Source: Siphonodentalium dalli (taxonomy: Eukaryota; Mollusca; Scaphopoda; Gadilida; Siphonodentaliidae). From it: DNA of 64,000 nucleotides. This document shows, piece by piece, positions 46,870 through 57,470 of the stretch (position 1 is its first letter; every line of letters starts with the position of its first letter). Location of the stretch: positions 104,252,278 through 104,316,277 of the forward strand of contig CP136069.1 of the NCBI GenBank assembly GCA_032622095.1. The letters run 5' to 3'. A program made the translations under genes and the position numbers. Below the pieces are notes generated by a model. That model made no database searches and was not told the DNA's origin. It saw nothing but the letters and a program-made list of their open reading frames with translations.

Positions 46870-48490
46870 TTTTCATGGCTTGGCGTCCGTCGTCCGTGTG
46901 TGCGTGTGTGCGTGTGTGCGTGTGTCCGTCAACAATTTCCTTTGGCGCGGGCTACAGGTCGTACCTTTGGTCTGATCTTTATGAAATTTTGCATGAATGT
47001 TGACATGTAGATGGGAACGAGTCATTTTGGGGTCATTCGGCCAAAAAACATGGCCGTCAGCAGCCATCTTGGATTTTATTCTTTGCATGACTAAATCATT
47101 TGGCGCAGGCTACAGGTCGTAGTTTTGATCGGAACTTCATGAAATTTGTCATGGATGTTAACAATGACATGTAGATGAGAACGAGTGATTTTGGGGTTGT
47201 TCGGCCAAAAAACATGGCCGCCAGCAGCCATCTTGGATTTTACTCTTTGCATGACTAAATCCTTTGGCGCGGGCTACAGGTCGTACCTTTCGTCTGATCT
47301 TTATGAAATTTGTCATGAATGTTGACATTGACATGTAGATGGGAACGAGTCATTTTGGGGTCATTCGGCCAAAAAACATGGCCGCTGGTGGCCATCTTGG
47401 ATTTCAAAATTCAATCCATTGACGCGGGCTACAGGTCGTACTGTTCGTCTGATTATTATGAAATTTGTCATGGATGTTAATATTGACATGTAGATGGGAA
47501 CGAGTCATTTTGGGGTCGTTCGGCCAAAAAACATGGCCGCTGGCAGCCATCTTGGATTTTACTCTTTGCATGACTAAATCCTTTAGCGCAGGCTACAGGT
47601 CGTAGTTTTGATCAGAACTTCATGAAATTTGTCATGGATGTTAACAATGACATGTAGATGGCAACGAGTGACTTTGGGGTTGTTCGGCCAAAAAACATGG
47701 CCGCCAGCAGCCATCATGGATTTTACTCTTTGCATGACTAAATCCTTTGGCGCGGGCTACAGGTCGTACCTATGGTCTGATCTTTATGAATTTTGTCATG
47801 AATGTTGACATTGACATGTAGATGGGAACGAGTCATTTTGGGGTCATTCGGCCAAAAAACATGGCCGCTGGTGGCCATTTTGGATTTCAAAATTCAATCC
47901 ATTGGCGTGGGCTACAGGTCGTGCTGTTCGTCTGATCATCATGAAATTTGTCATGGATGTTAATATTGACATGTAGATGGGAATGAGTCATTTTGGGGTC
48001 GTTCAGCGAAAAACATGGCCGCCAGCAGCCATCTTGGATTTTACTCTTTGCATGACTAAATCCATTGGCACAGGCTACAGGTCATACCTTTGATCAGATC
48101 ATTATGAGATTTGTAAAGGCTGTAGATGGGAACAAGTCATTTTGGGGTAATTCGGAAAAAAACATGGCTGCGGTGGCCATTTTAGAATTTACTCTTTGCA
48201 TTAATAAATCCTTTGGCACACCATAATCACGACATCCCTGATCCAATCATTATGAAACCTGTTATGAATGTTGATATTGACATGTACATCTAGTCTTACT
48301 TAAACATTTCAATTAGCACTTTTCCTATTCCTCCATTTACTGTCGACCATTAAATTATTCCCCTATATATCTCTTCATGTTGATAAACTAGTATTAGTTA
48401 TTCAACTATCCACATTCCTAATCACTCCATTGACTACATTAAATTATTCCCTTTCCAAGTTGAGCTGCAGTGTCATTGACACTTTCATTT

Positions 48491-48613
48491 GTGGAAACAA
48501 CAGTAAATTGGAACAAACTAGACAAGGACGTTGTAGAACAAACTACACCTGAAGAATTTACAGCTGCATTATCCAAAACATCTGTTGCAGCTGCTTGCAC
48601 CATGCAATAACAT
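48491..48613 (+). pseudogene. C-terminal tail of the interrupted LINE
   Basis: Resumes in frame as VETTVNWNKLDKDVVEQTT, then PEEFTAALSK...CTMQ and a stop. This is the usual ...F.VRTVN.WN.L...VV...T...FK..L ending of CR1/Jockey-type ORF2 proteins. The upstream half ends DQYKHSF at 41309, so the two halves join across the F1 element with only a few T's of ambiguity. Confidence 0.85.
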
Positions 48614-49300
48614 CTCCCATCGCCCGTCCTATTATACCATAATGGGTTATGATCCAGATCAGATGGTCCCCATATCATCAAGTTACAACAACAACAATAT
48701 TTCTTCAAAATACGCTTAAGTTATCAGAATCGATTAATTACAACAATATAATGCTAACCACTGTCAACTATGGTATAAACTTTCCCAAAATGTGTTATTT
48801 GTCAACATGTTCAATGAAATATGGCCATATTATCCTGAAAATTGGCCGTATTACTACTTGATTTTAGAGTTATCCATCTTCATTCACAATTTTGTCTGAG
48901 ACCATCAGTTAGAGTTATCCATCTTCATTTGCAATTTTGTCCGAAACGAAATGCGGAAGTATGACACTGCCTGTTATATTAGTCTCGCAATCCACTGTGA
49001 GGAATGGAGAAAAATACTACACCTATGGCTGATAAACACAAGTTTTACACAACAAAATTCATTTGATAAGATTTTCAGACAATGCCACGACATTAACCCC
49101 GATCGAAAAATATCTATTACGTTCCGCCATATTCCGGTGCTAGTTTTCAGAACAACTCTGTTTTTTCCAGATATTATTTTTATCGCTGGGGAAACCCAGC
49201 GCCCACACAGAAAAATTATTTCGATTAGTGCCGGTATTCTTGCAAAAAGAAGTCGCCTAACGCGACAATAAAGGCTACCCAAACAACCACATAAAGAAAC
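48614..49300. repeat. Dispersed repeat block, related to 54715-54900
   Basis: 48680-48830 (CAACAACAACAATATT..., TTATCAGAATCGATTAATTA, ATAATGCTAACCACTGT) recurs at 54745-54890. Direct TTAGAGTTATCCATCTTCAT words occur at 48864 and 48909. From ~48950 about 106 codons are open on both strands without recognisable domains; I make no gene call. Confidence 0.5.
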
Positions 49301-49680
49301 TGTTCAAATATAACAGACGAGCATCACAACCATGCCGAATTCACGATCGTCGCTTCTGTCATGGATTGCGTAGTCTTCTTCATCGTCGTCGGCGGCATTG
49401 TCTGTGGGTTTTGCGATGTGAGCGGCGATCAACAATGGTTGTAAAAACAGAGTCCAAATAACTCAACACAATAACTGTTGCAAAAACAATATGTCCGAGC
49501 TCTAATTCTCGATCTGTGAAGTCACCATTGTTCACTCAATGTGTGAAATGAGCATAGATATCTAATCAGACTCTTGTTGTTACAATCCGGTTCAAAGCAT
49601 ACGCCGAACAAAAGAACGCTAATTAAACGGTCCGCTTATCATTACTAGAGTACGTAATCACTATACCATTATACGCACTC
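49301..49680. other. GC-richer unexplained patch
   Basis: Richer in CpG than its surroundings. The minus strand 49304-49462 is open for about 52 codons, with a hydrophobic start (LFLQPLLIAAHIA) and an acidic run (DNAADDDEEDY), but it has no ATG and no strong splice sites. Possibly a real exon; not called. Confidence 0.3.
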
Positions 49681-49682
49681 TC

Positions 49683-49740
49683 GTCTCATCTCGACCGATC
49701 TCATCTCGACCGATCTCATCTCGTCCGATCTCGTCTGGTA
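49683..49740 (+). repeat. 15-bp tandem repeat
   Basis: Three to four copies of CTCATCTCGACCGAT (third copy has T for A; fourth truncated). Confidence 0.85.
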
Positions 49741-49789
49741 TTCAGAGGTAATAATAAAGTGTTCGCTTAATTATGGACTAACAAACCTC

Positions 49790-49905
49790 TCCGGTATTCG
49801 GAATATAGAGGTTCCAGATTTTAGAGGTAATTTTTAGTGAGAATGCACTTGGGTGAATTCGGGACCAGACAATTCATTCGGATTGAGGAGGGATTCGGAT
49901 GGTGC
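49790..49905 (-). mobile_element. Fragment of pogo-like element
   Basis: The reverse complement of 17985-18095: AGAGGTAAT...TAGTGA.AATGCACTTGGGT.AATTCGGGACC and ATTCGGAT recur in order. Cut off by the F3 element that follows. Confidence 0.7.
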
Positions 49906-49917
49906 ATGCATGAGTGA

Positions 49918-50475
49918 TTATACGCCCTTTTTGAAAAAATGTCGTATTATGTTATCAGTCCGTCCGTCCGTCCGTCCGTCTGTCTGTCTGTCCGTCCGTT
50001 AACATTTTTGGTTTCTGATCAATAATGCCAGTTTGGATTACTTGATCTGAACCAAAGTTGGTATGTGTATTTCCCAGCTAAAGATACAGGCCATATTCGA
50101 ATATGGGTTCCGTCCAATTATTTTTACATGAGTTACGGCCCTTTTTCGACTTAGACAATTTGACCGTCTGTTAACATTTTTGGTTTCCGGCTGATAACTC
50201 CAGTTTGGATTATTTGATCTGAACCAAAGTTGGTATGTGTATTTCCCAGCTAAAGATACAGGCCAAGTTCGAATATAGATTCTGACTAATTATTTTTACA
50301 TGAGTTACGGCCATTTTTCGACTTAGAATTTGACTGCATTTTGGCATTGAAATTAGGGGTATATCAGATTTATTTCAAATGTAAGCTCAAAGTATTATTT
50401 TATTTTGCGGTACATGTAGTACAATTCGAAATGGCTAAAGGGCGTATTTTGCCACACCCTAGCGATGCTCTTGTT
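49918..50475 (+). mobile_element. F3 Helentron-like element, short copy
   Basis: The left end TTATACGCCCTTTTTGAAAA, then ATGTCGTATTA, forms a decayed hairpin, followed by TCCGTCCGTCCGTCCG. Two direct units contain GAACCAAAGTTGGTATGTGT, CCAGCTAAAGATACAGGCCA and GAGTTACGGCC.TTTTTCGAC. The right end GGGCGTATTTTGCC (complement of the left) is followed by AGCGATGCT and CTTGTTT. Confidence 0.75.
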
Positions 50476-50930
50476 TGTATATATAATCGATTCTGACTGT
50501 GCCAATGTTCTACTTCATTGTATCTTTAACATACGTGTGTAATTTTCCGAATATGTATCTATGTCTTACATTTTGCTTGCACTCTGGTTGGAGATGTCAG
50601 CATGATATCACCTTGGTGTCTTGGCCTAGATTGTGCTAGATGGGAGTTGTATCCATGCATGGTGTGTAGCAGTGTTCGTTAGCATTGCATGTGTAAGGGA
50701 GGGAGGATGTGTGTGTGGGGGCGAGGGTGTGTGTGTGAGAGAGAGAGAGAGAGACAAGGGAGAGACAGGGAGAGAGAGATAGATAGAGAGAGAAGGAGAG
50801 AGTAAGAATGTTTCGATTACAGCATTGCTATATTTTTATTATTTCATTGTAAATAAACAATATATGGTGTTATGGCCTCCCATGAGGAGGAAATAAAGAT
50901 ATATATATAGGTTCCCATGATTATAGTTTT
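50476..50930. repeat. GA-rich microsatellite and flanks
   Basis: 50690-50812 is a GTGTGTG then (GA)n / GAGAGAGATAGATAGAGAG tract. 50820-50930 is AT-rich filler. No gene seen. Confidence 0.7.
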
Positions 50931-51075
50931 AAGCTCACCTGAGACAAAATCTCCTGTGGAGCTCCTTGTCCATTGTCCATCCGTTCATCAAAAATTGTTT
51001 GCACATCTTTTTCTCCAGACCCATAAGACTGAATGGGTTCATATTTGGTGTGGATGTTCCCTAGGTGACTCATAT
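50931..51075 (+). repeat. F6 left-end fragment
   Basis: AAGCTCACCTGAGACAAAAT, then CTCCTGTGGAGCT, then CATTGTCCATCCG and the unit GAATGGGTTCATATTTGGTG, as at 22680. Truncated after one partial unit. Confidence 0.7.
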
Positions 51076-53372
51076 TCAGATAATGTATTCCCAATTCTCC
51101 AATAATGATAACACCATCATTGCCATCAAGCCGCGCCGGAGTCCACTAGGGGGTCGACATCAGCGTTTATTGGTATACATGCTTACAAGTTAAGGGGCGG
51201 ACATGTCTTCACATACAGGTTAATTACATTCTACTGTGTCTGCGTTGGCGGTCAGGAAAAACCAACGAAAAACCTCTTGGGGAAAAACGATGGAAACCTG
51301 CTTTCCGAAACCAACATCACTAACGCAGCTCGAATGTTCGGAAATTCATTCTAATTGATCAATTGTGCAACACAAACCTGTACACACTATATAATACACA
51401 AATATAAATTAACATATATAACATGTTCAAATATATACACTATGATCGTGATCGGATGACACATTTATATGCGTTTAATATAAATGACTACATATAAAAC
51501 TATTACTTCCTAAATAAGGTGCGATACGCACATTTCAAAGTTACAATTAACTTTTTATTAATGATAATTCAACAAAATACGCAGTTGTTAGAATAGATAC
51601 ACACTACACAAAGAAGCAGTGCTGTAAGTTATTGCTACATTGTAACGTCGTCAATGCCACACTGACTCAGGTGGTGGCAGTCCGTATAACACGTGGCTTT
51701 GGCGACTTCTAAGACATCGACAATGCAAGCGGCATAAACAGAAATAAGGTCCGATTTCATTTATACAGTGAATCAAAATCTACTTTCACTTTCTAAAAAT
51801 AGAACAGATCCATCAATTGATTAAATTCTAAGATTTATTTCGGCGTTGCGGCTATTGATTAGGATTTGTGAATTGTGATCACTGATTACTACTCACAATT
51901 CTATTCACTCGCGAAAATGTGACGAAATTGACACATATAGATATTGTAGCCACGCAATGATGCAATCTCTTATTCTTTTCAAAAGCGGTGCGACGGCCTG
52001 AGTGTAAATGATCAAAGAGATGTCTGAATATCACCTAATTGAATAATTGCATAGGTCATTGTGTTGCCTCATTTAGCTGTTACGAATGTAGTAAATCAGT
52101 GGGCATATATACATGTACATTGTTCAGTTAAAAACTTGAGTTACCGCAATTTACATGGAATTTCTGCTCTGGTTTTGTAATTTAATAGCAATACCGATTA
52201 CCGTACCGATACCGCGTAAATCGACGGAAATTTACCGATACCGAGCTTATAATTTCAATACCGCCCATCTCTAACCACCGCCAACCATAGTTACTTTTCC
52301 GTTTTAAGCTTATTTCCACTCGAATGTCCATCGATGAATTCACGAATTATAGCTGTCCATTCGTATATGTTGTTTTTGCTTTTGTTGTACACCACCGCAA
52401 CATAGATCCCCATAATTTGGTTCCAAATACACCATGATCAATTATCGGACATATCGTATCTGCAAAGCAAATTTTATTCACAATGTACCAAACAACCTTC
52501 CTCAAAATTCCGATATGTATATACAATGTATACACACATTACAACCTCATTATTTTCAAAAATATATGACATATATAATCGTGCATATACACTTCTTATT
52601 CTGTTAGATACATATGTACGCACACAAGGGACACATTTTTTCACAATATACATATCGTCAGACCATGTAGCTGCGCCAGGCGCTTGCTCCGATCTCAAAT
52701 TTACCCATGTTCTACAAATGAACAGGAAAACCAGCATATCATGGGTTCTCACCCAACGTCATTACTTCAGACTTATAGACGGTTTGTATGATCTGAAAAC
52801 ATACATGTTTATATATGATATATACCACAAACAACAACAACTCTAATCCCGTTACCTTTTCCTTGCAGCCGATCATCGTTAATTATTCGATTTATTTTAT
52901 AATTGATATAGCGCTTTCGATATATGGACTGAATTATACGATGTCAATTCTGTCCGAGAATAAAATGGTTCTCGCACATTATATACCACATATATATATA
53001 CACACGCAAACATGCATATATCACATGCATACGCATGTATAGAACTACACAGCTTCTTGTATGGCATGTCTAGTCAAGACACATAGCCTCCATTTTCCAT
53101 ACACTTATACATACACCGTATATATGCTCGTGCTTATTTAGCTCACCGTAAATATGTCATGAAAACAAATGTATCACACGATACCATGTCATTATATTAA
53201 CATGCTAATTCCCCATTCCTTTTTCCCCCACATCAAAATGGGTCCAAAATCAGCAATATGCATAGCAAAAACGCATAAAATATTAGCATTAATTTGTATT
53301 TTTTAAAAACGTTTACATGCAAAATGGAAATGCACTTCACTGGATTGGGCACATTCAAAACAGCTGAACACC
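51076..53372. other. Longest mostly single-copy stretch; no confident gene
   Basis: Contains a CCGATACCG-rich patch (52190-52265) of the kind found at some transposon edges. A good acceptor (CCTTTTCCTTGCAG, 52855-52868) precedes an open hydrophobic stretch (PIIVNYSIYFIIDIALSIYG), but no donor or homologue supports it. On the minus strand near 52330-52470 a TGCTTTGCAG acceptor-like site precedes short open frames. None is strong enough to call. Confidence 0.35.
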
Positions 53373-53820
53373 ATATAGAGGAGTGGTCTTGGGCCCCAAC
53401 GGGGCTTATTTTTCGAGTTTAATTTTTTTTTTACACACGGAAAAATTATAGATCATATGAAAGTAGAAGATGTCAGCTTCATGTTCCGCCCTTCTGTAAA
53501 CTTTGAAAGTGGTGCCGTTGTCATGGAAACGGCATGTAAACAATGTAGACACATTTTGAGATAAAAACCCTTCAGCAGACGGTAAAAAAAGAATTTAAGC
53601 ACATTCCAGGACAGAAACATATGTTGAAGATAATTTCTTGATGTTATTTTTCCACGATAACTATTTTCCAACTACTCCAGTAGTTACTAGGATGTCAATA
53701 TAGGTTATGAAGGTTTTATTGCCATTTTGGGTTAAAAACTGTTGATTTTTGCAAAAAATGCGATAATTTTGGAATTGGAACATTTATTAGATACTACATT
53801 GGTTACAGTAATAATTTATG

Positions 53821-53926
53821 CATATTGTGATAGCATCGAACGGGTACTAATTTGGATAAAACTGTCGAAAAGGCATATTGTGATAGCATCGAACGGGTAC
53901 TAATTTGGATAAAACTGTCGAAAAGG
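53821..53926 (+). repeat. Exact 53-bp tandem duplication
   Basis: 53821-53873 and 53874-53926 are identical (CATATTGTGATAGCATCGAA ... GTCGAAAAGG). The other arm of FB-Y lacks the second copy, so the duplication is recent. Confidence 0.92.
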
Positions 53927-54574
53927 CACAATACCCTGAGAAATAACTCTTAACCATGGAAACGATATTGAAAAAATCCAAAAAATGGCATTATTGGAAA
54001 GTCCAATAACCTTTGCAACACAATATAACTTTCTGAAATTTGTTTTTAATCCAGACTTCTTCATAGGGTCACTGTTGAGGTTTAATCAGCTGTTGTCATG
54101 GAAACGGACCAAATTTCGTCAAATAATCAGAAATAATGACATTTTTTCCATAAACCGGACATTTAAAGCGTGTAATGAGGCAAAATATATTATGGCAACG
54201 CGTTATAGATGTCTCGAACCCTTTTACAAACCATAACTATGTTCCAACCAGTATTAAACAGGATGCACATATAGGTTATAATGGTTTAAGTTTATTGCCA
54301 TTTTTAGTGAAAGTGGTGATTTTTACAAAAAATGCGATAATTTTTTAATTGGAACATTTATTAGGTACATGTACTACATTGGTAACAGTAATAATTTTAT
54401 GCGTACTGAAACAGCTGCATACGTCTACTTAAAATGCATTTTGATTAAACTGCCGAAAATGCTCAATACCGTGAGAAATACCTGTTACCATGGAAACGAT
54501 ATTGAAAAATATACTAAAAAATAGCATTATTGGATAGAAATTAAGTCCTATAATCCTTGCGACACAATATAACC

Positions 54575-54720
54575 ATGCGCATCAGCATCATCGTCACCGC
54601 CATCATCACCACATCATCAGTAGCATTATTGTCATCATTACCATCGTTGCCGCCCGTCATTGTTACCGCCATCAGAACATCATCATAGCAATGGAACGCC
54701 ACAGCTGCCTTGTGTTAAAG
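54575..54720 (+). repeat. Imperfect CATCATCAC microsatellite
   Basis: CAT/CAC/ATC triplets over ~100 bp within the FB-Y spacer, followed by a copy of the 48680-type repeat. Confidence 0.7.
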
Positions 54721-55094
54721 GCACACAATCTGATTCAAATTCCAACAACAACAACAACTCTTGAAATTCCGCTTCAGTTATCAGAATCGACTAATTGACA
54801 AAAAATAATGCTAACCACTGTTATTTAACTACAGTATAACATTGCCCCAAAAGCAGCAAAAAGTGTTATATATCAACATTTTGTTTCGAAGCAATTTGGT
54901 ATCGAGAGTATATCAGTCGGCATTCGTCGAATATTTGCCAGGCCTTAAATATACCAGGTGGTGAAAAATAACAGATTTCAAAAATCGATATCTGTTAACT
55001 CTGAGCTTTGATGGGTGGGTTCCTCGACTCGAATCGAATATTTTTCACCCCTGAAGCCAAAGAAATAGTAATTTAGGAGCTTTAATTCGGATTG

Positions 55095-55369
55095 TGCATC
55101 TTTAAGCTCATGCAATATATCTTATTAATATATCAATATATAGCTCATTTGCCATTGTATGCAGCTACTTTGTCAATATATGTGGTTAGTTGGTCAATAT
55201 ATGCAACTAATTTGTGTCAATACATGTATATGCAGTTAATAGTTAGTCAATAAATGCAGTTAGTTTGTCATTATATGAAGTTACTTTGCCAATATATGCA
55301 GCGCATTGTTCTTTTCAATATATGTTGTTAGTTCATCATTATACACGGCTCGCGATGTTCCATTATATA
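55095..55369 (-). repeat. 21-bp minisatellite, left block (inverted)
   Basis: Units read TTTGTCAATATATGCAG(C/T)TA, with TGTGGTTAGTTGGTCAATA variants. This is the reverse complement of the array at 55908-57155, so the two blocks face each other across the F5 element. Confidence 0.8.
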
Positions 55370-55907
55370 TAATTGTCCCCCGAAAAAAAATTTGGGGGAC
55401 TATTAAAATAGCCGGTGTCCGTCCGTCCGTCGTATCGCCTGTCCGACTAGCCATCCATCCTTCCGTGTGTGCGTCCGGAAATGGTTTCCGGATGATAACT
55501 TTAGTTTCGTTTATTAGATCAATAGCAAAGTTTATAGTTGAGTTTATCAGACCAAAATACAAGTCAAGTTCGAATATGGGTTTGCTCGGCCCATTTTTGC
55601 TAGAGTTATGGCCCTGTTTCGACTTAGAATCCTGTCAATTTCTGGTTTCCAGATGATAACTTTAGTTTGTGTGATCATATCTGAATCAAATTTAGTATGA
55701 TAGTTTATCAGCCGAAAATACAGGTCAGGTTCGAAATGGGTTTTCTCTGCCCATTTTTGTTAGAGTTATGGCCCTTTTACGACTTAGAATCCTGTCAATT
55801 TCTGGTTTCCGGATGATAACTTTAGTTTGTGTGATCATATCTGAATCAAATTGATGCCCCAAATGAAGCCACTTTTTCGGAGGACACTGTGGCCGGACGG
55901 CCTTTTA
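55370..55907 (+). mobile_element. F5 Helentron-like element in the centre of FB-Y
   Basis: Left hairpin GTCCCCCGAAA...TTTGGGGGAC, then TCCGTCCGTCCG and two to three units (GATGATAACTTTAGTTTG(T/C), AAATACA(A/G)GTCA(A/G)GTTCGAA, GAGTTATGGCCCT). The right end TTTTTCGGAGGACA complements the left, followed by hairpin GGCC-GGAC-GGCC and a TTTTATTA tail. A decayed relative of its left end follows at 55997-56045. Confidence 0.8.
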
Positions 55908-57155
55908 TTATATATTGACAAGAGCAATGAGCTGCATATATTCTCTTGTGAATGTATCATTATAAAGAACGGGACATCGCGAGTTGCATATATATATCTT
56001 TCTCATATTTCTGACTGTCCTCCGAAAAAATTGTTGGGGGGTCTATATAATGACGTATTAACTGCATATATTGACTAATTGTTTACACATATTGGCAAGA
56101 GCAATGCACTGTTGATATTGGCGAAGTAACAGCATACATTGACGAAGTATTCTCATATATTGACTAACTAACCACATATATTGACTAAGTAGCTGCATAT
56201 AATGACTAACTAACCACATATATTGATAAAGTAGCTGCATATATTGTCAAAGCAATTGCACATTTTGACAAAGTAGATGCATATATTGACCAACTAACCA
56301 CATATATTGACTATGTAGCTGCACATAATGACTAACTTACCATATATATTGATAACGTAGCTGCATATATTGTCAACGCAATTGCATATTTTGACAAAGT
56401 AGATGTATATATTGACAAACTAGCCACATATATTGACCAAAAAACTGCATATATTGACTAACACACAAAATTAGTCGACAAAGTAGCTGCATATATTGAC
56501 TATTAAACTAACCACATATATTGATAAATTAGTTGCATATAATCGCAAAGTAGCTGCATATATTGACAAATTAGCTGCATATGTTGACACATTAGCTGCA
56601 TATAATGGCAAATCAGCTACATATATTGACTAACTAACCACAAATATTGACAAATTAGCTGCATATATTGAGTAACGAACCACATATATTGACAAATATT
56701 GCATATAATTGCAAAGTAGCTGCATATATTGACTTAACTAACAATATATATTGACAAATTAACTGAATATATTGACTAATTAACCACATATATTCATAAA
56801 GTAGTTGCATATATTGTCAAATCATTGCACATTTTGACAATGTAGATGTATATATTGACTAACTAACCGAATATATTTACAGAGAAGTTGCATCTTTTGA
56901 CTAACTAACCAAATTAATGGACAAAGTAGCTGCATATATTGACTACCTGACCACATATATTGATAACGTAGCTGCATATAATTGCAAAGTAGCTGCATAT
57001 ATTGACAAATCAGCTGCATATATTGACAAATTATCTGCATATAATGGCAACAATATATATTGACAAATTAGCTGCATATATTGACTAACTAACCTATTAT
57101 ATTGACAAAGTAGCTCCATATACTAGTAATTGCAAAGAAGCTGCATCTATTGACT
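55908..57155 (+). repeat. 21-bp minisatellite, right block
   Basis: Units such as AGCTGCATATATTGACAAATT alternate with AACTAACCACATATATTGACT, both 21 bp. The palindromic TGCATATA core makes the block look similar on both strands. Open frames through it are artefacts of a 7-codon period. Confidence 0.88.
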
Positions 57156-57156
57156 A

Positions 57157-57470
57157 AAGCCGCTTTCACACATGTCCGTTTCTCCGATGCGTTTCCTTGC
57201 GTTTCTAATATTTTAACGCATCCGGAAAACGCATCGGTCAAAACAGTGATAATATCACTGGGTCTTTCACACATGTGCGTTTGCCGGATAGGTTTCTTTT
57301 TTTTCATGTCTCGGACTTGAAATGCTGCGTTTCGCCTGCGTTTCTAAAAAAGCATACACAAGCATGTGTGGCTAGCTTTAATATTTCGACCGATGCGTTT
57401 TCCGGATGCGTTAAAATATTAGAAATGCAAGGAAACGCATCGGAGAAACGGACATGTGTGAAAGCGGCTT
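57157..57470. mobile_element. MITE with 83-bp inverted arms
   Basis: 57157-57239 and 57388-57470 are complementary with one mismatch. Ends read AAGCCGCTTTCACACATG. TA flanks both sides (57155-57156, 57471-57472). It interrupts the 21-bp array, whose TTGACTAACTAACC phrase gives the target. Non-coding; TTTCACACATG(T) is repeated inside. Superfamily unknown. Confidence 0.9.

Larger units (their letters stand above)
41310..48489 (+). mobile_element. Composite F1 Helentron-like element, 7.2 kb, three left ends
   Basis: The outer left hairpin (41311-41342) and single right end (AAGTTGAGCTG, AGTGTCATTGACACT, TTCATTT at 48489) bound the insertion exactly, because the interrupted LINE frame reads into it and out of it. 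Inside are two further left-end hairpins (42673-42703 and 46839-46869), each preceded by the same junction text (CTTTACTGCTCATTTTTTAC) and spaced 4166 bp apart. About 34 core monomers, with large direct duplications (41786-42240 vs 43305-43760; ~42290-42970 vs ~46440-47130). A TTAA element sits at 43952. Confidence 0.87.

Noticed and set aside
52815-53042. Hydrophobic open frame after a good splice acceptor at 52868
   Set aside because: No donor, no homologue recognised, and the end runs into simple TATACACACGC/CATATATCACATGC sequence.
54575-54720. CATCATCAC run read as a His-rich coding segment
   Set aside because: Simple-sequence repeat within the FB-Y spacer, with stops in the flanks.
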